The translations under genes and the position numbers were made by a program. Under the pieces are notes generated by a model. That model was not told where the DNA came from. It made no database searches and saw only the letters and a program-made list of their open reading frames with translations. This document shows, piece after piece, positions 52,073 through 63,899 of a stretch of 64,000 bases of DNA (within the stretch, counting starts at the first letter, position 1; each line of letters begins with the position of its first letter). The stretch is from Planctomycetota bacterium (GTDB lineage: Bacteria > Planctomycetota > UBA1135 > GCA-002686595). The stretch spans positions 19,902 through 83,901 of the forward strand of contig SIAI01000015.1 in assembly GCA_009691855.1 (NCBI GenBank), read 5' to 3'.

Positions 52073-53221
52073 TCAACGCACGCGCGACCCCGGATTGCCC
52101 GCGGGACTCGCGCCGCGCCCGGCGCGGAAGGGGTCGGCCTCGCGCCGCAGCACGAGGTTGTCGATCGCGCCCGAGCCGAGCTCGACGATCTCCATGCGCA
52201 CGACCTCGCCGGGCAGGAAGTCCGCCGCGCTGGTGGCCGTGGCGGTCGAGGTGAAGCCCGGCTGGGGCGCGAGCGTGGTCAGGTCCAGCGTGCCGTAGCC
52301 CGGCGGCCCGTTGACGTGCACGTCCCGGGTCCAGCCGTTCGGCACCGAGAACACGCGGCTGCGGCCGAGCGCGTCGGTCAGGAAGATCTTCACGCCGCCG
52401 CCCGCCGTGTCCACGTCGATCAGGTCGATCGAGACCGGCTCGACCTTTTCCACGAACGAGAGCGGTGCGAAGTCGAACACCATCGAGCCGCCGTTGGCGG
52501 CGTCGTCGGGAAGGTCGAAGATGCCCGGCACGCTCTGGCCCGGGTTCTCCTGCAGCATGAGCGCGTTGCCGAGGCCCACCAGCAGGTCGAGGTCCGAGCT
52601 GTTCCCGTTCGGTCCGCTCGGGTCGGTGTCGAAGATGGCCAGGCCCTGATGGTGCGCGCCGATGCTGGGCTGCAGCGCGGAGAGGGAAACCAGCTGGCCG
52701 AACTCGGGTGGGGTGGAGATGTCCTGACCGTTGACCAGCGGGGTCAAGAGATCGTCCTCGCGCTCGAAGTCGAGCGTGACCGTCTGCGGCGGCGCGCTGT
52801 AGGCGATGTCGAGGTAGTCCTGGTTGGTCACGCTGAGCAGCGCGCCCGTGCGCGCGTCGAACAGCGCGCCCTGCACGAAGCGTTCGCGCGAGCTCTCGTT
52901 GATCTCGGGACCGCGCTCGGGCGGGCGCTGCACGATCACCTGCACCGAGGCGGGCGCGGTGAGGATGCCCACGAACTGCGGCGCAAAAGTGGTCGAGAGG
53001 AACGCCCCCGGCGTCTCCGAGGTGTAGAGGAAGGCCGCCACCTTCTCCAGCGGCCCGCGCCCGGAGGCGACCGTGAAGGTCAGCGAGGGCACGCTGCCGC
53101 GGCCCCACACACGCTCGTCCATGTGGATCGACCCGACCGCCACGGTGGCGGACGGGGCCGCGCTGCCCCGGCTTGCCAGGGCGAGTGCGACGACGGCGAA
53201 GCACTGCTGTAGCTTGAGCAT
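52073..53221 (-). CDS. Exported beta-rich protein of unknown function
   Basis: The ATG at 53221 gives 382 aa with a signal peptide ending near residue 21 (LASRGSAA). SIHMDERVWGRG, DLDLLVGLGNALMLQENPGQS, GIFDLPDDAANGGSMVFDF and IDLIDVDTAGGG are segments shared with exported proteins that often carry PEP-CTERM tails, but no PEP-CTERM or transmembrane tail is present. The C-terminus is polar (GASPAGNPGSRVR). Upstream codons to 53410 are not protein-like. Divergent from the Ser/Thr kinase gene. Confidence 0.65.
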   Translation of the reverse strand: MLKLQQCFAVVALALASRGSAAPSATVAVGSIHMDERVWGRGSVPSLTFTVASGRGPLEKVAAFLYTSETPGAFLSTTFAPQFVGILTAPASVQVIVQRPPERGPEINESSRERFVQGALFDARTGALLSVTNQDYLDIAYSAPPQTVTLDFEREDDLLTPLVNGQDISTPPEFGQLVSLSALQPSIGAHHQGLAIFDTDPSGPNGNSSDLDLLVGLGNALMLQENPGQSVPGIFDLPDDAANGGSMVFDFAPLSFVEKVEPVSIDLIDVDTAGGGVKIFLTDALGRSRVFSVPNGWTRDVHVNGPPGYGTLDLTTLAPQPGFTSTATATSAADFLPGEVVRMEIVELGSGAIDNLVLRREADPFRAGRGASPAGNPGSRVR

Positions 53222-53339
53222 GTTGTGATCCCGGACGTGACCCTGTGATTGCCCTGCGACCGTTCGCGATGCAAGATTGTAGAGAGGCGCAGGGGCTTTG
53301 GCCTGCCCCGAGAGGCTACTCTTCGCGTTCTTCCCCGCG

Positions 53340-56522
<3,183 letters not shown>

Positions 56523-56540
56523 TCCCCGAGCCCTGAACGC

Positions 56541-57536
56541 TCAGCGCGGCTCCGTCTCGCCCTGCGGTCCGCGCGAGAGCGCGCGCAGGAAGGCCACCAG
56601 GTTGCGCGCGTCGGCGTCGCTCATCTCGAGCGGCGCCAGCGCCGGATCCAGCGCGGCGTTCGCGTGTCCGCCCTGGCGGTAGAACGCGACCACGTCCTCG
56701 AGCGTGGCCAGGCTGCCGTCGTGCATGTAGGGCGCGGTGCGCGCCACGCCGCGCAGGGTAGGCGTCTTGAAGCGCCCGCGGTCCGCGGCCGCACCGGTGA
56801 GCGCCGCGCGCCCGGGCTCGGGCTCGCCGTCGCGCAGGCCCACGCCGGTGTTGTGGAAGTCCTCGTCGCTGAAGTTCGCGCCCGAGTGGCAGCGCCAGCA
56901 GCCGCCGCGGCTCTCGTAGAACCACAGCCCGGCGCGCTCGGCGTCGTCGAGCGCGTCGAAGTCGCCGGCGCGGAAGCGGTCCACCGGGCTGTCGCCCAGC
57001 ACCAGGCGCCGCACGTAGGCCGCCAAGGCGCGCGCGAGGCCCTCGCGATCGGGTGCGCGGCCTACGGCCAGCGCGAAGTGCGCGCGGTAGCTCTCGTCGG
57101 CGTTCAGACGCGCCAAGGCCTCGTCCAGCGGCAGCGCCATCTCCAGCGGGTTCTCGATCGGCAGCAGCGCCTGCTCTTCGAGCGTGGCCGCGCGCCCGTC
57201 CCACATGAAGTGCGCTCCGTAGGCGCGGTTCAGCAGGCTGGGGGAGTTGCGCTCGGTGAGCTGTTCGCGCACGCCGCGCGAGCGCGCGCTCGAATCAGCG
57301 AAGCCGAGCTCGGGCTTGTGGCACGAGGCGCAGGCGACGCTGCGGTCGGCCGACAGCAGTGGATCGAAAAACAGGCGCGCGCCGAGGCCGGCGAGCGCGT
57401 CGCTGTCGGCTGTCTCGTTGGCCACGCGCTCGGGCAGGCCGGCCGGCGTGCGCAGCGGCGGGACCGTGGGCAGAGGCACGGGACCGGCCTGTGCCGCGAG
57501 CGCGATTCCGGCCAGGGCGATCCAGCGCGGGAGCAT
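56541..57536 (-). CDS. Di-haem cytochrome c peroxidase / MauG-family protein
   Basis: The 331-aa product has a signal peptide (RWIALAGIALAAQAG) and two c-type haem sites: CASCH (69-73) and CWRCH (213-217). LGARLFFDPLLS, NSPSLLNRAYG, FMWDGRAATLEEQ, FKTPTLRGV and YMHDGS are family marks. Such proteins reduce hydrogen peroxide or perform MauG-type oxidations in the periplasm; which one applies is not clear from sequence. An ATG nine codons upstream is an alternative. The gene lies convergent with the kinase fusion (18 nt apart) and divergent from the large metalloprotease. Confidence 0.9.
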   Translation of the reverse strand: MLPRWIALAGIALAAQAGPVPLPTVPPLRTPAGLPERVANETADSDALAGLGARLFFDPLLSADRSVACASCHKPELGFADSSARSRGVREQLTERNSPSLLNRAYGAHFMWDGRAATLEEQALLPIENPLEMALPLDEALARLNADESYRAHFALAVGRAPDREGLARALAAYVRRLVLGDSPVDRFRAGDFDALDDAERAGLWFYESRGGCWRCHSGANFSDEDFHNTGVGLRDGEPEPGRAALTGAAADRGRFKTPTLRGVARTAPYMHDGSLATLEDVVAFYRQGGHANAALDPALAPLEMSDADARNLVAFLRALSRGPQGETEPR

Positions 57537-57829
57537 CGCGAGGGAGCATATCTCGCCCCGCACGGCTCGGGTGCGCCGGTGCGGCGCCCTGCGCGACTCA
57601 CACAGGCGTGGCCGGATCCGGCATCCGCCACGCTGGGAGGGGTCGCCGCGCGCCGGCCACGAACGTTGCGATATCCCACGCTGCGCCTGGCGTCCGGATC
57701 CCGGGAACCCACCTCGAACATCGACCGGCCGCGCCCGGGGATGGACGGCCAGCGAAAAGGCGCGAGAATGGTCGCCCCAAGGAGTTCCGCGGGCCGCAAA
57801 CCGAGGTCCGCATGACCGGAGGTCGAGAC

Positions 57830-60673
57830 ATGCGCATGAAGCCGAGCTGGCTGGTCCTGTCCCTGTTCGTCGCGCCCGTCGTGTGGGCGCAGGAGAAGCC
57901 TGAGCAGAAGTCCGAGAACAAGGGCGAGGCCAAGCCCGACTTCCCGAGCTTCGAGGAGACCTCCAAGGACTTCGAAAAGGTCGTCTCGACCGCCGAGGGC
58001 ACGAGCTTCTACGGCCTGTGGCAGCGCAAGAAGGACGGCCAGATGCTGGCCGAGCTGCCCGCGAACTTCGCCAGCCAGAAGGAGTTCTTCGCTCTCACCA
58101 ACCCGACGGGCGAGCTCTTCGCCGGCCTGCAGCTGGGCGAGAAGTACGTCTACTGGAAGCGCTTCGACAAGCGCGTGGCGTTGATCGAGCCCAACCTCGA
58201 GGTGCGCTCTTCGGGCGACCAGGCGTCGAAGGACTCGGTGCAGAACCACTTCACCGACCGCGTGCTGGTGGACGTGCCGATCGTGTGCATGGGCCCGAAC
58301 GGCCAGCCGGTGATCGATCTGGACGAGCTCCTGGTCGGCAACCTGAGCTCGTTCTACGGCGAGGGCAACGCCAAGAAGGGCCTGGCCACGATCAAGAAGG
58401 CCAAGGCCTTCCCCAAGAACATCGAGGTGGCCTTCGAGGTCCCGGTGGGCGCGAGCGGCGCGCTCAAGACTTTCCACTACTCCATCTCCGAGGTGCCCGA
58501 CAACCCCGGCTACAAGCCGCGCAAGGCTGATGGTCGCGTGGGCTATTTCACGACCTCGTTCCGTGACCTCGGCAAGTTCCGCGACGACGAGGTGTGGCAG
58601 CGCTACATCACGCGCTGGGACCTGGAGAAGGCCGACCCGTCGCTGAAGCTCTCGCCGCCCAAGGCGCCGATCGTCTTCTACCTCGAGCACACCGTGCCGG
58701 TGCGCTATCGCCGCTTCGTCAAGGAGGGCGTGCTGGCCTGGAACAAGGCCTTCGAGAAGGTCGGCATCTCCGACGCCGTCGTGGTCCAGTACCAGGACAA
58801 GACGACCGGCGCGAACATGGAGAAGGACCCCGAGGACGTGCGCTACAACTTCATCCGCTGGCTGTCGAACGACATCGGCACCGCCATCGGGCCGTCGCGC
58901 GCGCACCCCGAGACGGGGCAGATCCTGGACGCCGACGTGGTGCTCACCGACGGTTGGATCCGCCACTTCTGGCACCAGTCGAACGAGTTCCTGCCGCAGA
59001 CGGCGATGGAGGGCATGGGCAGCGAGACGCTGCGCTGGCTCGACCAGCACCCCGACTGGGATCCGCGCGTGCGCCTGGCCGCGCCGGAGGAGCGCGATCG
59101 CCTCACGCTCGAGGCCCAGCGCCGGACCTTGCTCGGGCCGGTGGCCTACGACGCGGCCTTCGGCGACGGCGCCATCCTCGGCAACGACTCGGTCTTCCAG
59201 CTGGCCTCGAGGCTGCCGCGGTCGGCCAACCTGTGCATGGCCTCCGAGGCCAAGGCGCAGAGCATGGCCTTCGCCGGCTTCATGCTCGACGTCTTCGGCC
59301 TGCTGGGCGTGCGCCCGGCCGACGGCGGCAACGGCGAGTCGATCGACGGCATCCCCGAGTGGTTCCTGGGCCCGGTGCTGACCGAGCTCGTCAGCCACGA
59401 GGTCGGCCACACGCTCGGTCTGCGGCACAACTTCAAGGCTTCCAGCATCTACTCGCTGGAAGAGATCAACAGCCCCGAGATGAAGGGCAAGAAGCCCTTC
59501 GCCGGCTCGGTCATGGACTACCTGCCCATCAATGTGGTGCTGAACGAGAAGGGCGAGCTGCAGGGCGACATCGACATGCTCGGCATCGGGCCCTACGACC
59601 TGTGGGCGATCGAGTACGGCTACACCTTCGACGAGCCGACCAAGGTGCTCACGCGCGTGTCCGAGCCCGAGCTGGCCTACGCCACCGACGAGGACACGGT
59701 CGGGCCGGATCCGCTGGCGCGGCGCTACGACTTCGCCGGCGATCCGCTGAGCTTCGCGCAGAGCCGCATGAAGCTGGTCGAGCTCTCGCGCGGTCAGATC
59801 CTCGACAAGTTCGTCAAGGACGGTCAGCCCTGGGCCAAGGCGCGCCGGGGCTATCTGGTCACGCTCGGCTCGCAGACCGGCGTGGTCAGCATGATGGCCA
59901 ACTGGCTGGGTGGCTCGTTCGTGAACCGCGACCACAAGGGCGACCCGGGCAACCGCAAGCCCCTGGAGGCCGTGCCGGCCGAGAAGCAGCGCGCGGCGCT
60001 CGCCTTCGTGCTCGACAACAGCTTCCAGGACAAGGCCTTCGGCCTGGACTCCGAGCTGCTCGCGCGCATGTCGGTCGAGCGCTGGGAAGAGGACGGCAGC
60101 GCCTTCGAGGAGCCGACCTACCAGGTGCACGACCGCATCGCCGGCGTGCAGGCGTCGGTCATGACCATGCTGCTCGATCCGACCAAGCTGCGCCGTCTGT
60201 ACGACAGCGAGCTCTCGGTCGCGGCCGACGTGGACGTGCTGACGCTGCCCGAGCTGCTGGACACGATCTCCAAGTCGGCCTGGGCCGAGATCGGCTTCGG
60301 GGGCAACGGTGCCAAGGCGCACGAGGCGTCCTTCGCCAAGGCCAAGGCCTTCACCGTGCGCGCGCCGGCGATCTCGAGCCTGCGCCGCAACCTGCAGCGC
60401 GAGCACCTCGAGCGCATGATCGACCTGGCGCTGCAGAAGGGCAACTCCTCGGCCACGCGTTCGATCGCGTTGCTGGCGCGCATGACCCTCGACAACCTGG
60501 GCAAGGCGATCGAGGCCTGCATGGGTGAGGAGCTCGACGCCTACACGCGCGCGCACCTCGCCGATGCCAAGGCGCGCATCGTGAAGACGCTCGACGCGAG
60601 CTACAGCTACAACGCTCCGAGCTCCGCGCCGGTGATCTTCAATACCCGCCGCGGGCAGGACGAGCCGCGCTAG
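57830..60673 (+). CDS. Large exported zinc metalloprotease (DUF4953/DUF5117-type)
   Basis: The ATG at 57830 has GGAGG about eight bases upstream and yields 947 aa with a signal peptide (LVLSLFVAPVVWAQ). HEVGHTLGLRHNF at 523-535 provides His523, His527 and His533 as zinc ligands and Glu524 as base; a Met-turn follows in SVMDYLP. The N-terminal ~300 residues match the pro/beta-rich DUF5117-like region. Alternatives ATG 57812 (six codons longer) and 57836 exist; 57830 is favoured by spacing. Exported, probably cell-surface or periplasmic; substrate unknown. A strong terminator-like hairpin follows. Confidence 0.88.
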   Translation: MRMKPSWLVLSLFVAPVVWAQEKPEQKSENKGEAKPDFPSFEETSKDFEKVVSTAEGTSFYGLWQRKKDGQMLAELPANFASQKEFFALTNPTGELFAGLQLGEKYVYWKRFDKRVALIEPNLEVRSSGDQASKDSVQNHFTDRVLVDVPIVCMGPNGQPVIDLDELLVGNLSSFYGEGNAKKGLATIKKAKAFPKNIEVAFEVPVGASGALKTFHYSISEVPDNPGYKPRKADGRVGYFTTSFRDLGKFRDDEVWQRYITRWDLEKADPSLKLSPPKAPIVFYLEHTVPVRYRRFVKEGVLAWNKAFEKVGISDAVVVQYQDKTTGANMEKDPEDVRYNFIRWLSNDIGTAIGPSRAHPETGQILDADVVLTDGWIRHFWHQSNEFLPQTAMEGMGSETLRWLDQHPDWDPRVRLAAPEERDRLTLEAQRRTLLGPVAYDAAFGDGAILGNDSVFQLASRLPRSANLCMASEAKAQSMAFAGFMLDVFGLLGVRPADGGNGESIDGIPEWFLGPVLTELVSHEVGHTLGLRHNFKASSIYSLEEINSPEMKGKKPFAGSVMDYLPINVVLNEKGELQGDIDMLGIGPYDLWAIEYGYTFDEPTKVLTRVSEPELAYATDEDTVGPDPLARRYDFAGDPLSFAQSRMKLVELSRGQILDKFVKDGQPWAKARRGYLVTLGSQTGVVSMMANWLGGSFVNRDHKGDPGNRKPLEAVPAEKQRAALAFVLDNSFQDKAFGLDSELLARMSVERWEEDGSAFEEPTYQVHDRIAGVQASVMTMLLDPTKLRRLYDSELSVAADVDVLTLPELLDTISKSAWAEIGFGGNGAKAHEASFAKAKAFTVRAPAISSLRRNLQREHLERMIDLALQKGNSSATRSIALLARMTLDNLGKAIEACMGEELDAYTRAHLADAKARIVKTLDASYSYNAPSSAPVIFNTRRGQDEPR

Positions 60674-60692
60674 GCCGCCCGCGTCCCAACGC

Positions 60693-60736
60693 CCGGGCCC
60701 GTCTCGATCCCGATCGCGACGGGCCCGGTCCGTTTG
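60693..60736. terminator. Strong hairpin after the metalloprotease gene
   Basis: CCGGGCCCGTC (60693-60703) is perfectly complementary to GACGGGCCCGG (60718-60728), followed by TCCGTTTG. It lies 20 nt after the stop and 40 nt before the next gene. Confidence 0.65.
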
Positions 60737-60775
60737 CCGGGCGGAGGGTAGAATGCTCCTGGAGGACTTCCCCGA

Positions 60776-62308
60776 ATGCTGCGCCGCGCTCTGCTCGCCT
60801 TCCTGTGCCTGTCCGTCCTGGTCGCTCCCGCGAGCGCCACCTGGTCGATCGTGGTCGTCAATCGGCGCACGGGCGAGGTCGCGGTCGGCGCGGCCACCTG
60901 CATCGCACGCATCAACCTGCTCTCGGGGCTGACCACGATCGTGCCCGGCGTGGGCGCGGGCGTGATCCAGGCTTCGGGGGACTCAGCCGACCTCCTGCCG
61001 ATGACCGCGGCGTTCGGCCTGCACCTCGATCCGTCCGACATTCTCGACATCGTGATCGCGGCCGACACCGCGCCGCGCGTGCTGCAGACGGGGATCGTGG
61101 CGCTCTATCCGGGGGCGCCGGTGACCTATACCGGCACCGGCTGCGGACGTGCCAAGGGTGGACGCGTGGGCGAGGTGGGCGACTACGCCTACGCGATCCA
61201 GGGCAACGTGCTGGCCGGCACCGCGGTCCTCGACGCGGCCGAGGCGGCGCTGCTGAACACGCTCGGCGACACCTCGCAGAAGCTGATGGCCGCGATGCAG
61301 GCCGCGCGCGCGCTGGGCGGCGACGGGCGCTGCTCGTGCGACTTCAGCCGCCCCGACAGCTGCGGAACGCCGCCGCCGAACTTCCAGAAGTCGGCCCACG
61401 TCGGCTTCATGGTCGTGGCGCGCGTGGGCGACGACGTGCCGCCGTGCGTGGCGCCCAACGGCAACGACTGCTCGGACGGCGCCTTCCACCTGCGCCTGAA
61501 CATCCGCGGCGCCGATGCCAGCGAGAGCGATCCCGACCCGGTCGATCAGCTCACCCAGCGTTACGCCACCTGGCGCACGAACCACGCCGGCCGCCCGGAC
61601 GGCATCCTCTCGACGGTGGACGCGGTCGAGGCGCTGCCGGCCGACGGCGTGACGAAGCGCGTGGTCACCGTGCAGCTCGTCGACCTCGAGGGTGTGCCCC
61701 TCGACCACGGCGGCGCCAGCGTGCAGGTGACCTCGGCCGATGGTGCGCGCCTGCACGTGGTGCCGAGCCCGGTCGCCGACCTGGGCGACGGGCGCTACCG
61801 CTTCACGCTGGCGAGCACGCATGCGGTGGGCACCGATCGCCTCTTGATCACGGCCGAGGACGATCTCGTGCACGCCAAGCTGTACCCGTTCCCCGAGGTG
61901 CGCAGCGAACCGCCCACGGCCCTGCACGCCGGGCGCACGAAGCTCTCGGCGAGCCGCGGTGGCGAGGTGCCGTTCGTGCTCGATCTGCCCGCGCTCGCCG
62001 GCGGTTCCTACCTCGTGCTGGCCAGCGCCAGCGGCACCGCGCCGGGCACGCCCATGGGCCGTGCGGGGCTCCTGCCGCTCGTGCGCGACCCGTGGTTCAC
62101 GCTCTCCGCGCGCATGGCGGGCGATGCACGCTTCCTGCCCGGCACGCGCGGTGTGCTGGACGCCAACGGGCGCGGCGAGGCGAGCTTCGTGGCGCCGAGC
62201 GGCGCGCTGCTGGCGCTGATCGGCACGCGTCTCTCGTGGGCCGCTGTCGCGGCGACGGACGCGCAGGCGAGCACGACGCCGCCGGTGACGCTCGAGATCG
62301 TGCCCTGA
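60776..62308 (+). CDS. Exported DUF1028-family protein with extra C-terminal beta domains
   Basis: The 510-aa product has a signal peptide (LAFLCLSVLVAPASA), directly followed by a DUF1028 domain (about 22-230): TWSIVVVNRRTGEVAVGAATC, VPGVGAGVIQASG, GDYAYAIQGNVLAG. DUF1028 has an Ntn-hydrolase-like fold; in some relatives it is fused to a peptidoglycan-binding unit. The rest (about 270-510) forms Ig/beta-sandwich units (KRVVTVQLVDLEGVPLDHGG). A Thr or Cys nucleophile is possible near the mature N-terminus (TWS) but unproven. Activity unknown. Confidence 0.85.
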   Translation: MLRRALLAFLCLSVLVAPASATWSIVVVNRRTGEVAVGAATCIARINLLSGLTTIVPGVGAGVIQASGDSADLLPMTAAFGLHLDPSDILDIVIAADTAPRVLQTGIVALYPGAPVTYTGTGCGRAKGGRVGEVGDYAYAIQGNVLAGTAVLDAAEAALLNTLGDTSQKLMAAMQAARALGGDGRCSCDFSRPDSCGTPPPNFQKSAHVGFMVVARVGDDVPPCVAPNGNDCSDGAFHLRLNIRGADASESDPDPVDQLTQRYATWRTNHAGRPDGILSTVDAVEALPADGVTKRVVTVQLVDLEGVPLDHGGASVQVTSADGARLHVVPSPVADLGDGRYRFTLASTHAVGTDRLLITAEDDLVHAKLYPFPEVRSEPPTALHAGRTKLSASRGGEVPFVLDLPALAGGSYLVLASASGTAPGTPMGRAGLLPLVRDPWFTLSARMAGDARFLPGTRGVLDANGRGEASFVAPSGALLALIGTRLSWAAVAATDAQASTTPPVTLEIVP

Positions 62309-62342
62309 ACGGTCGGGGCGCAGCCGCGGCCCGAGACGGACG

Positions 62343-62792
62343 TCAGCGCGCTTCTAGCACCACCGCCAGCTCGTGCGCCGCCACGTGCACCTCGATCGAG
62401 AGCGAGCGGTCGTCGAGCAGCGAGTGCAACGCGGGCAGCGCCGCGCGACCGAGCGTGCTGGCGCGCGTCGCGACCTCCGTGCGCCACTGCGCGTTCTCGA
62501 ACTAGGGCGCCGACAGCGCCTGGGCGAGCTGATCGGTCACGTCCTGGACGCGCACTGCGAGCTGCGCGTCGATCTCCGGCGCAGCGAGGGCTTCGCGTTG
62601 CGCGGCTGCGAGTGAGCCTTCGACCGCCGACGGTTCCTGGCGCGCGGGCGCGACCTCGGCCAAGGCTTCCGTTTCGACCGGGCTCGTGAGCCCCCGTTCC
62701 GTGCTCGTCGAGAGCGCGCGGAAGGTCAGCAGCGCAGCGGCGCAGCCGAGCGCGACGAGGGACAGGGAGAACCAGCGGAGGGGGCCGTTCAT
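62343..62792 (-). pseudogene. Membrane-anchored protein gene with an in-frame TAG
   Basis: ATG 62792 opens MNGPLRWFSLSLVALGCAA, a membrane anchor or signal, then an acidic region to TAG at 62502-62504 after QALSAP. In the same frame 52 more codons follow (FENAQWRTEVATRAS, LHSLLDDRSLSIEVHVAAHELAVVLEAR) before a TGA at 62343. Their codon choice is like that of neighbouring genes, so they look like the original C-terminus. Restored length about 149 aa. No family recognised. A single base change (for example CAG to TAG) would explain the break; an assembly error is also possible. Confidence 0.55.
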
Positions 62793-62926
62793 GCGGAACT
62801 CGGACAGGGTGGACTCCGGAGCGGACGAGCGAAGTATGTCCGTCGCGCGTGGCTGCGGTCGGTGGAATCTCTTTCCGCCGCCGGGCGCGCTATGCTCTCG
62901 CGTCCTCGCCAATCAAGGAATCCCGC

Positions 62927-63313
62927 ATGCGCCGCCTGCTGCTCGCCTCACTCCTGTGCCTCGTTTGCGCTTGCGCCGTCGGGCGTTCGGCCGAGAACGT
63001 GCCGCTCGACGCAGAGAAGCTTCACAGGCTGCAACCGGGCACGAGCACGTCCCGTGAGGTGGTCGAGCTGCTCGGCGCTCCGGTCGACGTCGTGCAGCTC
63101 GGCAAGCGCAGCGCCTACCTCTATCAGTTCACCAGCACCAAGACCGCGGCGCTGATCCTGCTGGTCGCCAACTTCTACAACTCCGACCAGCGCGCCGACC
63201 GCGCCTGGGTGTTCTTCGACGAGAACCAGATCCTGTCGCACGTGGGTGTGACCCTCGCCGGCGGCGACACCGAGTACGCGATGCCCTGGGAAGACGTGCA
63301 CCACCAGGACTGA
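62927..63313 (+). CDS. Small lipoprotein, SmpA/OmlA (BamE)-like
   Basis: ATG 62927 with AAGGA upstream gives 128 aa. A lipoprotein-type signal (LLLASLLCLVCAC) is followed by LQPGTSTSREVVELLGAPVDV, the signature helix of SmpA/OmlA/BamE-like domains, and then strand pairs (AYLYQF, RADRAWVFFDEN). BamE proteins assist outer-membrane protein assembly, but this fold is also used in unrelated small lipoproteins. The ATG of the next gene follows after one base beyond its stop, so the pair is co-translated. Confidence 0.75.
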   Translation: MRRLLLASLLCLVCACAVGRSAENVPLDAEKLHRLQPGTSTSREVVELLGAPVDVVQLGKRSAYLYQFTSTKTAALILLVANFYNSDQRADRAWVFFDENQILSHVGVTLAGGDTEYAMPWEDVHHQD

Positions 63314-63314
63314 G

Positions 63315-63755
63315 ATGCGCGCGCTACCCGCCTCGCTCGCGCTGCTGTGCGCCGTCACGGGCTGCGTGTCGGTGAACTGGACGCGCGAGTCGCGCTACGC
63401 GCCGGTGGCGAGCGAACACCTCGCGCGTCTCGAGGCCGGCCGCACTCAGCTCGGCGACTGCTTGGCCGACCTTGGTGCGCCGCTGTGGGTCTGGGAGCAC
63501 ACCGAGGGTGGACAGGACGGCGCCGCGCTGGCCTACGGCTGGTTCGACGAGGAGGACGTCGGCGTGAACGTCAGCGTGCCGGTGACCGACAACAGCTCGG
63601 CCTCCTTCGACTACACCACGCTCGACGCGCGCCTGCACGGGCTGGTGCTGTTCTTCGACGAGCGCTGGGTGCTGACCTCGTTCCGCACCGGTTGGCTGAG
63701 GGACCTGACGCGTGAGGTGCGCCGACCGCCGACGGCGCTCGAAGAAGACGCTTGA
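63315..63755 (+). CDS. Small lipoprotein, partner of the SmpA-like gene
   Basis: The ATG is one base after the preceding stop. The 146-aa product has a clear lipobox (LLCAVTGC, Cys about 17) and LEAGRTQLGDCLADLGAPLWVWE, the same helix-and-turn layout as the preceding SmpA-like protein. The remaining strands (GLVLFFDERWVLTSFRTGW) complete a similar fold. Likely a paralogue, probably forming a pair in the outer membrane. Function unknown. Confidence 0.7.
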   Translation: MRALPASLALLCAVTGCVSVNWTRESRYAPVASEHLARLEAGRTQLGDCLADLGAPLWVWEHTEGGQDGAALAYGWFDEEDVGVNVSVPVTDNSSASFDYTTLDARLHGLVLFFDERWVLTSFRTGWLRDLTREVRRPPTALEEDA

Positions 63756-63759
63756 GGCC

Positions 63760-63769
63760 CTAGCGCTAG
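63760..63769. repeat. Perfect 10-bp palindrome CTAGCGCTAG
   Basis: A perfect palindrome five bases after the stop of the last gene, followed by TGCTGTGATTCACG. It lies between the lipoprotein pair and the transposase remnant; it may be part of an element end, but no second copy is in the window. Confidence 0.3.
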
Positions 63770-63852
63770 TGCTGTGATTCACGCACAGAGGCCTTTATCC
63801 CGGGCCGCCTGCGTCCGCCGCGGCGTTGCGCCTTCTCCGAGACTTGCACCGA

Positions 63853-63866
63853 AGGGGATATCCCCT
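63853..63866. repeat. Perfect 14-bp palindrome AGGGGATATCCCCT
   Basis: A perfect palindrome about 35 bases from the start of the transposase-like sequence and followed by CCCCAACATCTTGGGG, an imperfect palindrome. It may be part of the element's end or an unrelated operator. Confidence 0.3.
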
Positions 63867-63899
63867 GCGCTCAAGTTGCCCCAACATCTTGGGGTCCCC

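Noticed and set aside
57230..60556. A 1108-codon open frame on the minus strand opposite the zinc metalloprotease gene
   Set aside because: It is the antisense shadow of a GC-rich gene. The protein is Arg/Leu/Val/Ala-rich with no domain, whereas the plus strand has a signal peptide and a complete HExxH site.
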